Source: Massilia soli
Lineage (GTDB): Bacteria; Pseudomonadota; Gammaproteobacteria; Burkholderiales; Burkholderiaceae_D
DNA: 64,000 bases
Assembly (NCBI RefSeq): GCF_016809835.1
Contig: NZ_JAFBIL020000007.1
Coordinates: 248,001-312,000 of the forward strand
Direction: 5' to 3'
Positions 46,287-56,149 of this stretch are shown here, piece after piece. The notes under the pieces were generated by a model, which did not search any database, was not told the origin of the DNA, and saw only the letters and a program-made list of their open reading frames with translations. Within the stretch, counting starts at the first letter, position 1, and each line of letters begins with the position of its first letter. The position numbers were made by a program, and so were the translations under genes.

Positions 46287-48932
46287 TTAGTTGGTCAGTG
46301 CCTTGCTGACCACTTCGCCTACGTCGCTCGACAACTTCCCTGATCCCGACACTTTCTGCAGCGCCTGTTTCATCTGGGCCTGCAATGCCGGCGCATAACG
46401 GCGCCAGCGGTCCATCGACCGCGCCAGGCGGCTGGCCACTTGCGGGTTCAGCGCATCGAGCGTGGTCACCTGCTCGGCCCAGAACGCGTAGCCGCTGCCA
46501 TCGGGCGCGTGGAACTGTGCCGGGTTGCCGTTGCAGAAGTTAAAGAGCAGGCTGCGCGCGCGGTTCGGATTCTTCAGGTTAAAGGCCGGATGCCGCATCA
46601 GTGCCCGCACCGCGGCCACATCCGTGACCGGCGCCGCGGCCTGGATCGCAAACCACTTGTCGATCACCAGCGCCTCGTTGTCGAATTCGGCATAAAAACG
46701 CTCCAGCGCATCGGCCGCACCAGGGGCTGCGGAATGGATCAGGGCGGTCAACGCGGCAACCCGGTCGGTCATGTTGCCGGCAAGGTCGAACTGGCGCTGC
46801 GCCAGCGCGTAGATGGCGTCGTCCGGGGCCGCCGACAGGTAAGCCAGCGCCAGGTTCTTCAGCCCGCGCTTGCCCGCAGAGATCGCATCCGGACTGTACT
46901 CCCCCGGGGTCTGGTTGGCCTCGTACTGCGCCAGCAGATCCTTGCGCAAGGCCGAACCTATCGTCTTGCGCATGGCCTGCCGCGCCAGGTGGATCGCCTG
47001 CGGGTCGACGACTTCCATTTGCTCGGCAACCATGCTCTCGGACGGCAGCAGCAAGGCGTTCTCGCGGAAGGCTGAATCGAGCGATTCGTCGGCCAGTATC
47101 TTGCGCATTGCATCGATGAAGGTGTCGTCCAGCGCCAGCTTGTCGCCGGCGCCGACTGCCGCCGTCATCTTCAGCAGGCGCGCCATCGCCAGCCGCTGGC
47201 CAGCTTCCCAACGGTTGACCGGATCACTGTCGTGGCTGAACAGGTGCAGCAATTGCGCGTCGGTGTAAGGATAATTGAGGACCACTGGCGCGGAGAAGTC
47301 GCGCAGGATCGACGGAGTCGGCTCTTCCTTGACGCCGGTAAAGCGGAAGGTTTGCTTCGGCTTCATCAATTCGAGCACCGCGGTCGTGCCCGCATTGGCG
47401 CCATCGACGATCAGCGCGAGATCCTTGCCATCGGCGCCCAGCAGGCCGAGCGCGACCGGAATGTGGAATGGCAGCTTGCTCGGCTGGCCAGGCGTCGCCG
47501 GGCAGCTTTGCGACAGCGTCAGTTCAAAGGTGCCGGCCGCGGCGTCGTAGCGGCCGGTGGCGGTGACGACCGGGGTGCCGGCCTGGCTGTACCAGCGCTC
47601 GAACTGCGCCAGGTCGCGGCCGTTGGCGTCCGCCATCGCGGCGCGGAAGTCATCGCACTCGACCGCCTGCTCGTCGTGGCGTTCGAAATACAAGTCCATA
47701 CCCTTGCGGAAACCATCGCGGCCCAGCAAGGTCTGGTACATGCGCACCACTTCGGCGCCCTTCTCGTACACGGTGACCGTATAGAAATTGTTGATCTCGA
47801 CGAAGGAATCGGGACGCACCGGGTGCGCCATCGGGCCTGCATCCTCGGGGAACTGGGCCTGACGCAAGGTACGCACTTGCTCGATGCGGGTCACCGCGCG
47901 GCCGGTGTCGGTGCCGATCATGTCGGCCGAGAATTCCTGGTCGCGGAACACGGTCAGGCCTTCCTTCAGCGACAGCTGGAACCAGTCGCGGCAGGTGACG
48001 CGGTTGCCGGTCCAGTTGTGGAAATATTCGTGGCCGACCACCGCTTCGATGCCGGCGTAGTCGACGTCGGTAGCCACGCGCGGGTTGGCCAGCACGAACT
48101 TGGTATTGAAGATGTTCAGGCCCTTGTTTTCCATCGCGCCCATGTTGAAGTCGCTGACGGCGACAATCATGAAGCGGTCAAGGTCGAGCTCGAGGCCGAA
48201 GCGCTCCTCGTCCCAGCGGATGCTGTTCTTAAGCGACTGCATCGCGTAGTCGGTCTTGTCGAGATTGCCGTCCTCGACCCACACCTGCAGCAAGGCATTG
48301 CGGCCATCCTTCAGGCGGAAGGTCTCTTCCTGGCAGACCAGTTTGGCCGCCACCAGCGCGAACAGGTAGGACGGCTTCTTGAACGGGTCTTCCCACTTGG
48401 CGTAATGACGGCCGTCGCCGAGGTCGCCCTCTTCGACCAGGTTGCCGTTCGACAGCAGTACCGGGTATTTACTCTTGTCCGCGCGCAGCATCACGGTGAA
48501 CTTCGCCATCACGTCGGGGCGGTCGGGGAAATACGTGATCGAACGGAAGCCTTCCGCCTCGCACTGTGTGAAGAAGTTGCCGTTTGAAACGTAAAGACCG
48601 TTCAGTGTCGTGTTCTTGACCGGGGCGGTCAGGGTTTCGATTTCCAGCGTGACATCGTCTGGCGCGGCGGGAATGCGCAGGATGTCGCCCGAAATATCGT
48701 AGTCGCCCGCGTGCAGCAGCCTGCCGTTCATTCGCAGGGCCACCAGCTGGAGGTTGACGCCGTGCAGCTCGATGCCATTCCTCACGCTGTCCGGGTTGCG
48801 AACCATCACCAGGCGGCTGGCGACGATGGTGCGCTCCGGGTCCAGGTCAAAGCCGAGTTCGACCGTGTCGACAAGGTAAGTTGGCGGCGTATAGTCTTTC
48901 CGGTAGATAGTCTGGGGGGTATCTGTGCGCAT
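46287..48932 (-). CDS. pepN: Aminopeptidase N
   Basis: 881 residues, the E. coli PepN size. The substrate-binding GAMEN motif (NMGAMENKGLNIFN) and the zinc site HEYFHNWTG with the downstream KEGLTVFRDQEF Glu are complete. The C-terminal helical domain is present. It removes N-terminal residues from peptides in the cytoplasm. No clear ribosome-binding site is seen before the ATG at 48932. Confidence 0.95.
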   Translation of the reverse strand: MRTDTPQTIYRKDYTPPTYLVDTVELGFDLDPERTIVASRLVMVRNPDSVRNGIELHGVNLQLVALRMNGRLLHAGDYDISGDILRIPAAPDDVTLEIETLTAPVKNTTLNGLYVSNGNFFTQCEAEGFRSITYFPDRPDVMAKFTVMLRADKSKYPVLLSNGNLVEEGDLGDGRHYAKWEDPFKKPSYLFALVAAKLVCQEETFRLKDGRNALLQVWVEDGNLDKTDYAMQSLKNSIRWDEERFGLELDLDRFMIVAVSDFNMGAMENKGLNIFNTKFVLANPRVATDVDYAGIEAVVGHEYFHNWTGNRVTCRDWFQLSLKEGLTVFRDQEFSADMIGTDTGRAVTRIEQVRTLRQAQFPEDAGPMAHPVRPDSFVEINNFYTVTVYEKGAEVVRMYQTLLGRDGFRKGMDLYFERHDEQAVECDDFRAAMADANGRDLAQFERWYSQAGTPVVTATGRYDAAAGTFELTLSQSCPATPGQPSKLPFHIPVALGLLGADGKDLALIVDGANAGTTAVLELMKPKQTFRFTGVKEEPTPSILRDFSAPVVLNYPYTDAQLLHLFSHDSDPVNRWEAGQRLAMARLLKMTAAVGAGDKLALDDTFIDAMRKILADESLDSAFRENALLLPSESMVAEQMEVVDPQAIHLARQAMRKTIGSALRKDLLAQYEANQTPGEYSPDAISAGKRGLKNLALAYLSAAPDDAIYALAQRQFDLAGNMTDRVAALTALIHSAAPGAADALERFYAEFDNEALVIDKWFAIQAAAPVTDVAAVRALMRHPAFNLKNPNRARSLLFNFCNGNPAQFHAPDGSGYAFWAEQVTTLDALNPQVASRLARSMDRWRRYAPALQAQMKQALQKVSGSGKLSSDVGEVVSKALTN

Positions 48933-49115
48933 GGGGAATCGGACTTTGGCAGGTGGACAGGCGGCTATTCTACCAACACCTGCGAGATGCGCGACTCACA
49001 ATATTCAGTGTAACGGCATGTGCACAGGGTAACATTCTGTAAATTATCTGCCAGAATGTGGACAAGACCATAAAGTTAGTTTGGGTGGACTGCGCCCACG
49101 AGACGGAGAGACAAA

Positions 49116-49772
49116 ATGAAACCCCTGATGATTGCCGCCACCGCCGCGCTGGCCCTTCTGTTGACCGGTTGCGCCAGTACCATCCGCAGCAATGTGACCA
49201 CCTTCCACCAGTGGCCCGACCAACTGCCGGACAAGACCTATGTGTTTGAAGCACCGCCGGTGCAGGACGACACGCTGGAATGGCGTACGTACCAGAACAT
49301 GGTGCGCGGCGAGCTGACCCGGCTTGGGTTCCAGGATGCCGGCGCGGCCGGCACGCCGTCGCTCGCGGTATCGATGCGGTTCATGACCACCGACGTGCCG
49401 GTGCGCGTGATCCAGCCGGTGTTTTCGCATTTTGACCATTACTGGATGCCGCGCACCGCGTTCATGCGGCCTTATCGGCGCGGGTACGGTTACGGCTACT
49501 GGCGCGGCTACTACAGCCCGTTCTACGACCCGTTCTGGTATGGCACGCCGTCGTACCAGGAAACCATCGTGCATCACTACAAGCGCCAGGTGCACGTGGG
49601 GATCAAGTCGATCAAGGACGGCAAGCGGCTGTTCGATGTGACCGTCAATAACATGAGCCGGAACATGTCGACGCCGGACATCATGCCGGCGCTGGTGCAA
49701 AGCGCGTTTGCCGAGTTTCCCGGTGTGAGCGGTGTGGCGCGCACGGTGGAACTGAAGCGCGAGCCGAAGTAA
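49116..49772 (+). CDS. DUF4136-family lipoprotein
   Basis: 218 residues with a lipoprotein signal (lipobox LLTGC). The mature part shows the DUF4136 pattern (FHQWPDQLPDKTYVFE, LGFQ near the middle) and a Tyr/Trp/Gly/Arg-rich loop (about 120-150). It should be anchored in the envelope; function unknown. It is transcribed divergently from pepN. Repeated hairpins follow the stop. Confidence 0.75.
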   Translation: MKPLMIAATAALALLLTGCASTIRSNVTTFHQWPDQLPDKTYVFEAPPVQDDTLEWRTYQNMVRGELTRLGFQDAGAAGTPSLAVSMRFMTTDVPVRVIQPVFSHFDHYWMPRTAFMRPYRRGYGYGYWRGYYSPFYDPFWYGTPSYQETIVHHYKRQVHVGIKSIKDGKRLFDVTVNNMSRNMSTPDIMPALVQSAFAEFPGVSGVARTVELKREPK

Positions 49773-49810
49773 ATCGGGCAAAAACGGCGGACGGTGTAGC
49801 AGGGGTTTCG

Positions 49811-49860
49811 AATCGCAAAGCGATTTGCCTGCGGAACGGTGTCGGCTTGCAAGCCGACAC
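49811..49860. repeat. Two extragenic hairpins
   Basis: AATCGC/GCGATT (49811-49825) and a perfect 22-base palindrome GTGTCGGCTTG / CAAGCCGACAC (49839-49860) lie between the DUF4136 gene and the convergent qor. Neither has a T-run directly after it, so they look like extragenic repeats that may also end transcription. Confidence 0.5.
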
Positions 49861-49881
49861 TCCTTCTATCCGCCGATTTGA

Positions 49882-50856
49882 CTACGGCAGCAAAATGGAA
49901 GACCCCGTCGTCTTGCGCGACTCCAGCTCGACATGCGCCCGCGCCGCATCGGCCAGGCTGTAACGCTGGTTGATCTCGATCTTCACCTTCCCGCTCTCGA
50001 CCATTCCGAACAAGTCGGCCGACATCTCTTCCAGGTCCTTGCGGGTGGCTGCGTAGGAGAACAAACTCGGGCGCGTGACGAACAGCGACCCGCGCGAGGC
50101 CAGTTCATTCATGCCAAACGGCTCCACCGGACCCGACGCATTCCCGAAGCTGACCATCAACCCGCGCGGACGCAGGCAGTCGAGCGAGCCGATGAAGGTA
50201 TCCTTGCCGATCGAGTCATACACCACCGACACCTTGTCGCCGTTGGTAATCTCGGCGACGCGCTGGACGAAATCTTCGGTGTTGTAGTTGATGACATGCG
50301 TGCAGCCATTGGCGCGCGCCAGTTCCGCCTTTGCATCCGAGCCCACGGTGCCGATGATATTCACCCCCATCGCGCGCGCCCACTGGCAAGCGATCAGGCC
50401 GACGCCGCCGGCCGCTGCATGGAACAGGATGGTGTCGCCGCGCTGAAGCTGCGTGGTGCGGTTGAACAGGTACTGCACCGTCAGCCCTTGCAGCATCATC
50501 GCGGCGGCGGTATCGAACGACACTGTCTCGGGCAGGCGCACCAGCAGCGCCGCCGGCATGTTGCGCAGCTCGGCATACGCGCCGTTCGGGCCGCCCGCAT
50601 AGGCGACGCGGTCGCCCACCTTCACGTCCAGCACGCCCTCGCCCACCGCCTCGACCACGCCGGCGCCCTCCTTGCCCAGCCCGGCCGGCAGCGGATGCGG
50701 GTACAGGCCGGTACGGAAGTAGACGTCGATGAAGTTGATGCCGATGGCGTGCTGGCGCACCCGCGCTTCGCCGGGACCGGGCTCGCCCACCTCCACATCG
50801 ACATACTCCATGACTTCCGGACCGCCGTTGCGGTGAATGCGAATCGCCTTGGACAT
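49882..50856 (-). CDS. qor: NADPH:quinone oxidoreductase (zeta-crystallin family)
   Basis: 324 residues of the zinc-free medium-chain dehydrogenase family. The nucleotide-binding motif is HAAAGGVGLIACQWA, and the N-terminal GINFIDVYFRTGLYP is the QOR signature. It reduces quinones using NADPH. AAGGAG precedes the ATG. It is the last gene of a DMT transporter / mgsA / qor operon, which suggests handling of reactive carbonyls or quinones. Confidence 0.88.
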   Translation of the reverse strand: MSKAIRIHRNGGPEVMEYVDVEVGEPGPGEARVRQHAIGINFIDVYFRTGLYPHPLPAGLGKEGAGVVEAVGEGVLDVKVGDRVAYAGGPNGAYAELRNMPAALLVRLPETVSFDTAAAMMLQGLTVQYLFNRTTQLQRGDTILFHAAAGGVGLIACQWARAMGVNIIGTVGSDAKAELARANGCTHVINYNTEDFVQRVAEITNGDKVSVVYDSIGKDTFIGSLDCLRPRGLMVSFGNASGPVEPFGMNELASRGSLFVTRPSLFSYAATRKDLEEMSADLFGMVESGKVKIEINQRYSLADAARAHVELESRKTTGSSILLP

Positions 50857-50878
50857 GCTCAGTTCTCCTTGTGAAGTG

Positions 50879-51262
50879 TTATTTGGTTGCCGCCAGCATC
50901 AGCTGGGTCAGCACCAGATGCGCGGTCGACAGGTTGGTGGCGCAGGCAACGTTGTGCACGTCGCAGGCGCGTACCAGCGCGTTGATGTCGGGTTCGTGCG
51001 GCTGCGGCGTCATCGGATCGCGCAGGAAGATCACGGCGTCGACCTGGCCGTCGACCAGGTGGGCGCCGATCTGCAAGTCGCCGCCGAACGGGCCGGAATG
51101 CTTGCGGTCGATGGTCAGGCCCAGCTCGTTGGCCAGGCGCCCGCCGGTGGTGCCGGTAGCGATCAGGTGGCAGCCGCGCAGGAAATCGATGTACTGGGCG
51201 GCCAGCGTGATCATGTCGTCTTTTTTCATGTCGTGCGCAATGAGCGCGATACGCGTTTTCAT
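50879..51262 (-). CDS. mgsA: Methylglyoxal synthase
   Basis: 127 residues, somewhat shorter than E. coli MgsA. The phosphate-binding [16 protein letters not shown] and the catalytic Asp region [12 protein letters not shown] are present, with the VIFLRDP and the conserved His/Asp near the end. It turns dihydroxyacetone phosphate into methylglyoxal. AGGA lies before the ATG at 51262; the longer frame to 51661 runs into the upstream gene and is rejected. Confidence 0.93.
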   Translation of the reverse strand: MKTRIALIAHDMKKDDMITLAAQYIDFLRGCHLIATGTTGGRLANELGLTIDRKHSGPFGGDLQIGAHLVDGQVDAVIFLRDPMTPQPHEPDINALVRACDVHNVACATNLSTAHLVLTQLMLAATK

Positions 51263-51297
51263 GTCCTGCACTTCCCGGTTATGGTTGATCGGTCCCG

Positions 51298-52218
51298 CTA
51301 TTTTTTCCTCGACAACATGTAGATTCCCCCCAGCACCAGTCCGGTCCCGGCCAGTTGGACGGCCGTGATCGGCTCGCCCAGCACCAGTGCGCCGAGGAAC
51401 AAGGTCGACACGGGGCCGACCATGCCGGCCTGCGACGCGGTTGCCGCGCCAATACGCCGGACCGCGTACATGGTCATGAACACTGGGAAGATAGTACAGA
51501 AAATCCCGTTCACCAGCGATAGCCAGTACACCTCGGACGGCTGGATAAGCAATGCGGCCGGGCGCAGCACGAAAAACTGCGCGATGCAGGCCACGCTGGA
51601 GACGCACATCGCGTACGACACCAGCCGCAGCGTGCCGATGCGCTTGACCAGTTCGCCGCAAAACAGCAGGTACAGCGCATACGAGATGGCCGAGCCAAGC
51701 ACCAGGGTCGAGCCCAGCACGGCGTTGCCGGCGCCGCCCTGCAGGTCATGCACGAACACCAGCACGATGCCGCAATACGAGACGGCCAGCGCGGCCCATT
51801 CCAGGCGGCCGATATGGCGCTTCAGGAAAACCGACGTAATCAACAGCACGAAGGTCGGGGTCAGGAACAGGATCAGGCGCTCGAGGCCGACGCTAATGTA
51901 TTGCAAGCCGAGGAAATCGAGGAAGCTGGACAAGTAATAGCCGATCAGGCCGAGGCCGAGGATGCGCCAGCGGTCGATGACGGGCAGCGGCGCCTCGGTA
52001 CGCATCTTCCACAGTGCGATGGCAAGGAAGAACGGGAACGAAAACAGCATGCGGAACGCGATCAGGGTGACGGCGTCGATGTGATAGCGGTAAAGCAACT
52101 TGGCGACGATCGCCTTGGTCGAGAACAGCACCGCACCGCCGATAGCGATCGCCAGGCCGGCCACGAGGGCCGGGCGTGGGATCGACGTCGGCGCCGCGGC
52201 CATTGCGTTTTTACTCAT
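51298..52218 (-). CDS. EamA/DMT-superfamily transporter
   Basis: 306 residues with ten predicted membrane helices as two EamA repeats ([17 protein letters not shown] near the N-terminus; [17 protein letters not shown] in the middle). An inner-membrane metabolite or drug exporter, substrate unknown. The ATG at 52218 was chosen over 52263, which would add 15 unlikely residues. First gene of the operon with mgsA (35 bases downstream) and qor. Confidence 0.85.
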   Translation of the reverse strand: MSKNAMAAAPTSIPRPALVAGLAIAIGGAVLFSTKAIVAKLLYRYHIDAVTLIAFRMLFSFPFFLAIALWKMRTEAPLPVIDRWRILGLGLIGYYLSSFLDFLGLQYISVGLERLILFLTPTFVLLITSVFLKRHIGRLEWAALAVSYCGIVLVFVHDLQGGAGNAVLGSTLVLGSAISYALYLLFCGELVKRIGTLRLVSYAMCVSSVACIAQFFVLRPAALLIQPSEVYWLSLVNGIFCTIFPVFMTMYAVRRIGAATASQAGMVGPVSTLFLGALVLGEPITAVQLAGTGLVLGGIYMLSRKK

Positions 52219-52281
52219 AGGGCAATTGTAGAAGCAAACGTCCAACCCCGCTGGCGCCGCCAATTATTCCCCAGCAAAAGA

Positions 52282-52349
52282 TTCCAAAATCGGGGACAGA
52301 CCACCATTTTGGAACATTCCAAAATGGTGGTCTGTCCCCGATTTTGGAA
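52282..52349. repeat. 68-base perfect inverted repeat
   Basis: Two exact 33-base arms (starting TTCCAAAATCGGGGACAGAC) face each other across two bases (CA). Each arm also ends in the inverted word TTCCAAAAT / ATTTTGGAA. It sits in the divergent promoter gap between the DMT transporter and yebC. The core GGGGACAGACC resembles widely scattered REP sequences. Confidence 0.85.
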
Positions 52350-52390
52350 CTATTTCTGGCTGGGGGGGACGATTTTAGGATGTGTCGCTA

Positions 52391-52399
52391 TGGTAAAAT
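52391..52399 (+). promoter_or_regulatory. Extended -10 promoter of yebC
   Basis: TGGTAAAAT is an extended -10 (TGn before TAAAAT), 40 bases before the ATG of yebC. The -35 region (about 52371-52376, GATTTT) is poor, as is common with extended -10 sites. Confidence 0.5.
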
Positions 52400-52438
52400 G
52401 TCGGCCACTTTGCATACCGTCTCTAAGGAATAGTCGAC

Positions 52439-53164
52439 ATGGCTGGACACAGTAAATGGGCCAACATCAAGCATAAGAAAGCGGCTACCGATGCCAAGCG
52501 CGGCAAGATCTGGACGCGCCTGATCAAGGAGATCACCGTCGCCGCGCGCATGGGTGGCGCCGATATCGCCGCCAATCCGCGCTTGCGCCTGGCCGTCGAC
52601 AAGGCTGCCGATGCGAATATGCCGAAGGAGAATGTCACCCGCGCGATCCAGCGCGGCTCGGGCGGCCTGGAAGGCGTCAGCTATGAAGAGGTCCGCTACG
52701 AGGGCTACGGCATCGGCGGCGCGGCCATCATCGTCGAGTGCATGACCGATAACCGCGTGCGTACCGTGGCCGAAGTGCGTAACGCCTTCAACAAGAACGG
52801 CGGCAACATGGGCAACGAGGGCTCGGTGGCCTTCATGTTCAAGCATTGCGGCCAGTTCCTGTTCGCTCCCGGCGTGGACGAGGACAAGCTGATGGAAGCG
52901 GCCCTCGAAGCCGGCGCCGAAGATGTGGTGGCCGATGACGAGGGCGGCTTCGAGGTGCTGTGCGGCCCGCACGACTTCGCCGCCGTCAAGGATGCGCTCG
53001 AAGCGGCCGGCTTCAAGGCCGAAGTCGCCGAGATCATCATGAAGCCCGCCACCGAAACCGAATTTACCGGCGACGACGCAGCCAGGATGCAGAAGCTGCT
53101 TGACGCGCTGGAGAACCTGGACGACGTCCAGGATGTCTTTACCAACGCCGTCATCGAAGAGTAA
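52439..53164 (+). CDS. yebC: YebC/PmpR-family transcriptional/translational regulator
   Basis: 241 residues. The N-terminus [22 protein letters not shown] is diagnostic of the YebC/TACO1 family, and the three-domain length is normal. Members act as DNA-binding regulators or help ribosomes through proline stretches. It is followed 7 bases later by purD and begins the housekeeping block. Confidence 0.95.
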   Translation: MAGHSKWANIKHKKAATDAKRGKIWTRLIKEITVAARMGGADIAANPRLRLAVDKAADANMPKENVTRAIQRGSGGLEGVSYEEVRYEGYGIGGAAIIVECMTDNRVRTVAEVRNAFNKNGGNMGNEGSVAFMFKHCGQFLFAPGVDEDKLMEAALEAGAEDVVADDEGGFEVLCGPHDFAAVKDALEAAGFKAEVAEIIMKPATETEFTGDDAARMQKLLDALENLDDVQDVFTNAVIEE

Positions 53165-53171
53165 GCACCTT

Positions 53172-54440
53172 ATGAAAATCCTGGTAATCGGCTCGGGCGG
53201 CCGCGAACACGCCCTGGCCTGGAAACTGGCCCAGTCAGAACGCATCCAGATGGTGTATGTCGCCCCTGGCAACGGCGGCACCGCGCGCGATATCCGCCTG
53301 GTCAATGTCGAGATCACCGACCCGGCGCAGCTGGCCGATTTCTGCGAGGCCGAGAACATCGGGCTGACCGTGGTGGGCCCGGAGGCGCCGCTGGCGGCCG
53401 GCATCGTCAACCTGTTCCGCGCGCGCGGCCTGAAAGTGTTCGGCCCAACGAAAGAAGCGGCGCAGCTGGAAAGCTCGAAGGACTTCGCCAAGTCGTTCAT
53501 GCAGCGCCACGGCATTCCGACCGCTACCTACCAGACCTTCTCGGACGCGGCCCAGGCGCACGCCTATATCGACGCCAACGGCGCCCCGATCGTGATCAAG
53601 GCCGATGGCCTGGCCGCCGGCAAAGGCGTGGTGGTGGCGATGTCGCTGGAAGAAGCGCACGCCGCGGTCGACGACATGCTGCTCGATAACCGCCACGGCA
53701 ACGCCGGCGCGCGCGTCGTCATCGAAGAGTTTTTGGCCGGCGAAGAAGCCAGCTTCATCGTCATGTGCGACGGTAAAAACGTCCTGCCGCTGGCCACCAG
53801 CCAGGACCACAAGCGCCTGAAGGACAACGACGAAGGCCCGAACACCGGCGGCATGGGAGCGTACTCGCCTGCGCCTATCGTCACTCCGGCGATGCATGCG
53901 CGCGTGATGCGCGAGGTGATCAACCCGACCATCAACGGCATGGCCAAGGACGGCATTCCGTTCACCGGCTTCCTGTATGCGGGCTTGATGATCGACGCGG
54001 CCGGCAATCCGAAGACGCTGGAATTCAACTGCCGCATGGGCGACCCTGAAACGCAGCCGATCATGGCGCGCCTCAAGAGCGACCTGGTGACAGTGATGGA
54101 GCACGCCGTCAACGGCACCCTCGACGCGGTGGAGCTGGACTGGGATCGCCGTACCGCTGTTGGCGTGGTGATGGCGGCCGCCGGTTATCCGGACGATCCG
54201 AAGAAGGGCGACGTCATCGAAGGTATTCCGGCCGAGACGCCCGAGTGCGTCACCTTCCACGCCGGGACCAGGCTGGTCGACGGCCAGGTGGTGACCAACG
54301 GCGGGCGCGTGCTGTGCGTGGTTGGCCTCGGCGACAGCGTGCGGATGGCGCAGAAGCAGGCGTATGAGACGGTCGACCAGATCCACTTCAACGGCGCGCA
54401 GTTCCGCCGCGATATCGGCTGGCGCGGGTTGAAGCACTAA
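53172..54440 (+). CDS. purD: Phosphoribosylamine-glycine ligase
   Basis: 422 residues. The start MKILVIGSGGREHALAWKL is the GARS signature, and the ATP-grasp domain (KADGLAAGKGVVVA, EEFLAGEEASF, EFNCRMGDPETQ) is complete. It makes glycinamide ribonucleotide, the second step of purine synthesis. The ATG at 53172 is 7 bases after yebC; the longer frame from 53100 lies in yebC. Confidence 0.96.
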   Translation: MKILVIGSGGREHALAWKLAQSERIQMVYVAPGNGGTARDIRLVNVEITDPAQLADFCEAENIGLTVVGPEAPLAAGIVNLFRARGLKVFGPTKEAAQLESSKDFAKSFMQRHGIPTATYQTFSDAAQAHAYIDANGAPIVIKADGLAAGKGVVVAMSLEEAHAAVDDMLLDNRHGNAGARVVIEEFLAGEEASFIVMCDGKNVLPLATSQDHKRLKDNDEGPNTGGMGAYSPAPIVTPAMHARVMREVINPTINGMAKDGIPFTGFLYAGLMIDAAGNPKTLEFNCRMGDPETQPIMARLKSDLVTVMEHAVNGTLDAVELDWDRRTAVGVVMAAAGYPDDPKKGDVIEGIPAETPECVTFHAGTRLVDGQVVTNGGRVLCVVGLGDSVRMAQKQAYETVDQIHFNGAQFRRDIGWRGLKH

Positions 54441-54449
54441 GGTCAGTTC

Positions 54450-54474
54450 GGCGGATGCGCTGCGCTTATCCGCC
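54450..54474. repeat. REP-like hairpin after purD
   Basis: GGCGGAT and ATCCGCC form a 7-base-pair stem around an 11-base G/C-rich loop. The word GGATGCGCTGCGCTTATCCG recurs in many bacterial genomes as an extragenic repeat. It may act as the purD terminator, though no T-run follows. Confidence 0.55.
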
Positions 54475-54540
54475 CTACGGCCTTTGGCAATCTGATATCC
54501 GCAGGACTTCAATGGGCCCGCCGCATACCATAGAACACCC

Positions 54541-54560
54541 GGACAGTGTACAATCTGTCC
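54541..54560. promoter_or_regulatory. Dyad with -10-like core upstream of hemF
   Basis: GGACAG and CTGTCC flank TGTACAAT. The TACAAT at 54549-54554 could be a -10 box about 37 bases before the hemF ATG, and the dyad could be a binding site for a repressor. Weak evidence. Confidence 0.35.
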
Positions 54561-54590
54561 TCACTTTTTTATTCCCCGGCCCCTATCCCG

Positions 54591-55502
54591 ATGTCTTCAC
54601 CCACCCCCGCGGCTGTCAAAGCCTGGCTCATCGACCTCCAGTCGCGCATCGTGAATGCGCTGGAAGACGTCGACGGCAAGCCGTTCCTGCGCGATGAGTG
54701 GACTCGCCCGGAAGGCGGCGGCGGCGTCTCGCGCCTGGTCGAGGAAGGCAATGTGTTTGAGCGCGGCGGCGTCAACTTTTCGCACGTGACCGGCGCCAGC
54801 CTGCCGCCGTCGGCGATGGCGAGCCGTCCTGAACTGGCCGGCCGCGGATGGGAGGCGATGGGCGTGTCCCTGGTGCTCCATCCTCGCAACCCGTACGCGC
54901 CGACCGTGCACATGAACGTGCGCTTCTTTACCACCCACGCTGAAGGCCAGGAGCCGGTGTGGTGGTTCGGCGGCGGCATGGACCTGACCCCGTACTACGG
55001 CTTCGAGGAAGACGCGCGCCACTTCCACCAGACCTGCAGCGACGCGCTGGCGCCTTTCGGCGACGAGCACTTCCCGCGCTTCAAGGCCTGGTGCGACGAC
55101 TACTTCTACCTCAAGCACCGCAAGGAGCCGCGCGGCGTGGGCGGCATCTTCTTCGATGACTTCAATTCGGCGGGCGCCGAGCAAAGCTTCGCGATGACGC
55201 AAAGCGTCGGCGACAGCTTCATCGAAGCCTACCTGCCGATCCTGACCCGCCGCAAGGACATCGAATACGGCGAGCGCGAACGCGATTTCCAGGCCTACCG
55301 GCGCGGGCGCTATGTCGAATTCAACCTGGTGTTCGACCGCGGCACCCATTTCGGCCTGCAGTCGGGCGGCCGCACCGAGGCGATCCTGATGTCGATGCCG
55401 CCGATCGTCAAATGGCGCTACGACTGGAAGCCCGCCGACGGCAGCCCGGAAGCGAAGCTGTACACCGACTTCCTGGTGCATCGCGACTGGCTGGCTACGT
55501 GA
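54591..55502 (+). CDS. hemF: Oxygen-dependent coproporphyrinogen III oxidase
   Basis: 303 residues. The family signature is clear: [60 protein letters not shown] and the GIFFDDFN segment. It oxidises coproporphyrinogen III to protoporphyrinogen IX in haem synthesis and needs oxygen. The ATG at 54591 is the conventional start. Its stop overlaps nadD as GTGA. Confidence 0.96.
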   Translation: MSSPTPAAVKAWLIDLQSRIVNALEDVDGKPFLRDEWTRPEGGGGVSRLVEEGNVFERGGVNFSHVTGASLPPSAMASRPELAGRGWEAMGVSLVLHPRNPYAPTVHMNVRFFTTHAEGQEPVWWFGGGMDLTPYYGFEEDARHFHQTCSDALAPFGDEHFPRFKAWCDDYFYLKHRKEPRGVGGIFFDDFNSAGAEQSFAMTQSVGDSFIEAYLPILTRRKDIEYGERERDFQAYRRGRYVEFNLVFDRGTHFGLQSGGRTEAILMSMPPIVKWRYDWKPADGSPEAKLYTDFLVHRDWLAT

Positions 55503-56149
55503 CATTCTGCGTCGCACTGCTGGGAGGCAGTTTCGACCCCGTCCATCATGGTCACGTGGCGCTGGCCACTTTGTTCAACACCCTGCTCCAGCCCGACCAG
55601 CTGCGCATTATCCCGGCCGGTAACCCGTGGCAGAAGAACGGCTTGAAAACCAGTGCCGAGGATCGCATCGCGATGCTCGAACTGGCGTTTGGCGAAGCCG
55701 GGCTGCAGGTGGCGTTCGACCTGCAGGAGGTCGAGCGCGCCACGGCGACCTATACCATCGACACGCTGCGCAATGTGCGCGCCGAACTCGGACCCGATGC
55801 CTCGATCGTGTTCCTGATGGGCGCGGACCAGTTGCAGCAACTGGACAGCTGGCGCGATTGGCGCCACTTGTTCGACTACGCCCACATCGGCGTGGGCGCG
55901 CGGCCCGGTTTCGACCTGGCCAATGCCGCCCTCCCCGCCGCGGTGGCCGAGGAACTTGAAAAGCGCCGGAGCGGCATCGAGCAGCTCCGCTCTGCGCCGT
56001 CGGGCAAGGTGTACCTGGCGGAAGCGCTGGCGGTCGATATATCCGCCACTCAGATACGAACCGCATTACAACGGGGAGAAAAGCCAAACTCGCTTATCTC
56101 GCCGGTAGTGCTAGACTATATTCAACAACATAATTTATACAAAAGCTAA
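55499..56149 (+). CDS. nadD: Nicotinate-nucleotide adenylyltransferase
   Basis: 216 residues from a GTG that overlaps the hemF stop (GTGA). The nucleotidyl-transferase motif [11 protein letters not shown] and the C-terminal [10 protein letters not shown] are present. It makes deamido-NAD. The stop and the next start share one base (TAATG), the usual nadD-rsfS coupling. The longer frame from 55412 lies inside hemF. Confidence 0.94.
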   Translation: MTFCVALLGGSFDPVHHGHVALATLFNTLLQPDQLRIIPAGNPWQKNGLKTSAEDRIAMLELAFGEAGLQVAFDLQEVERATATYTIDTLRNVRAELGPDASIVFLMGADQLQQLDSWRDWRHLFDYAHIGVGARPGFDLANAALPAAVAEELEKRRSGIEQLRSAPSGKVYLAEALAVDISATQIRTALQRGEKPNSLISPVVLDYIQQHNLYKS

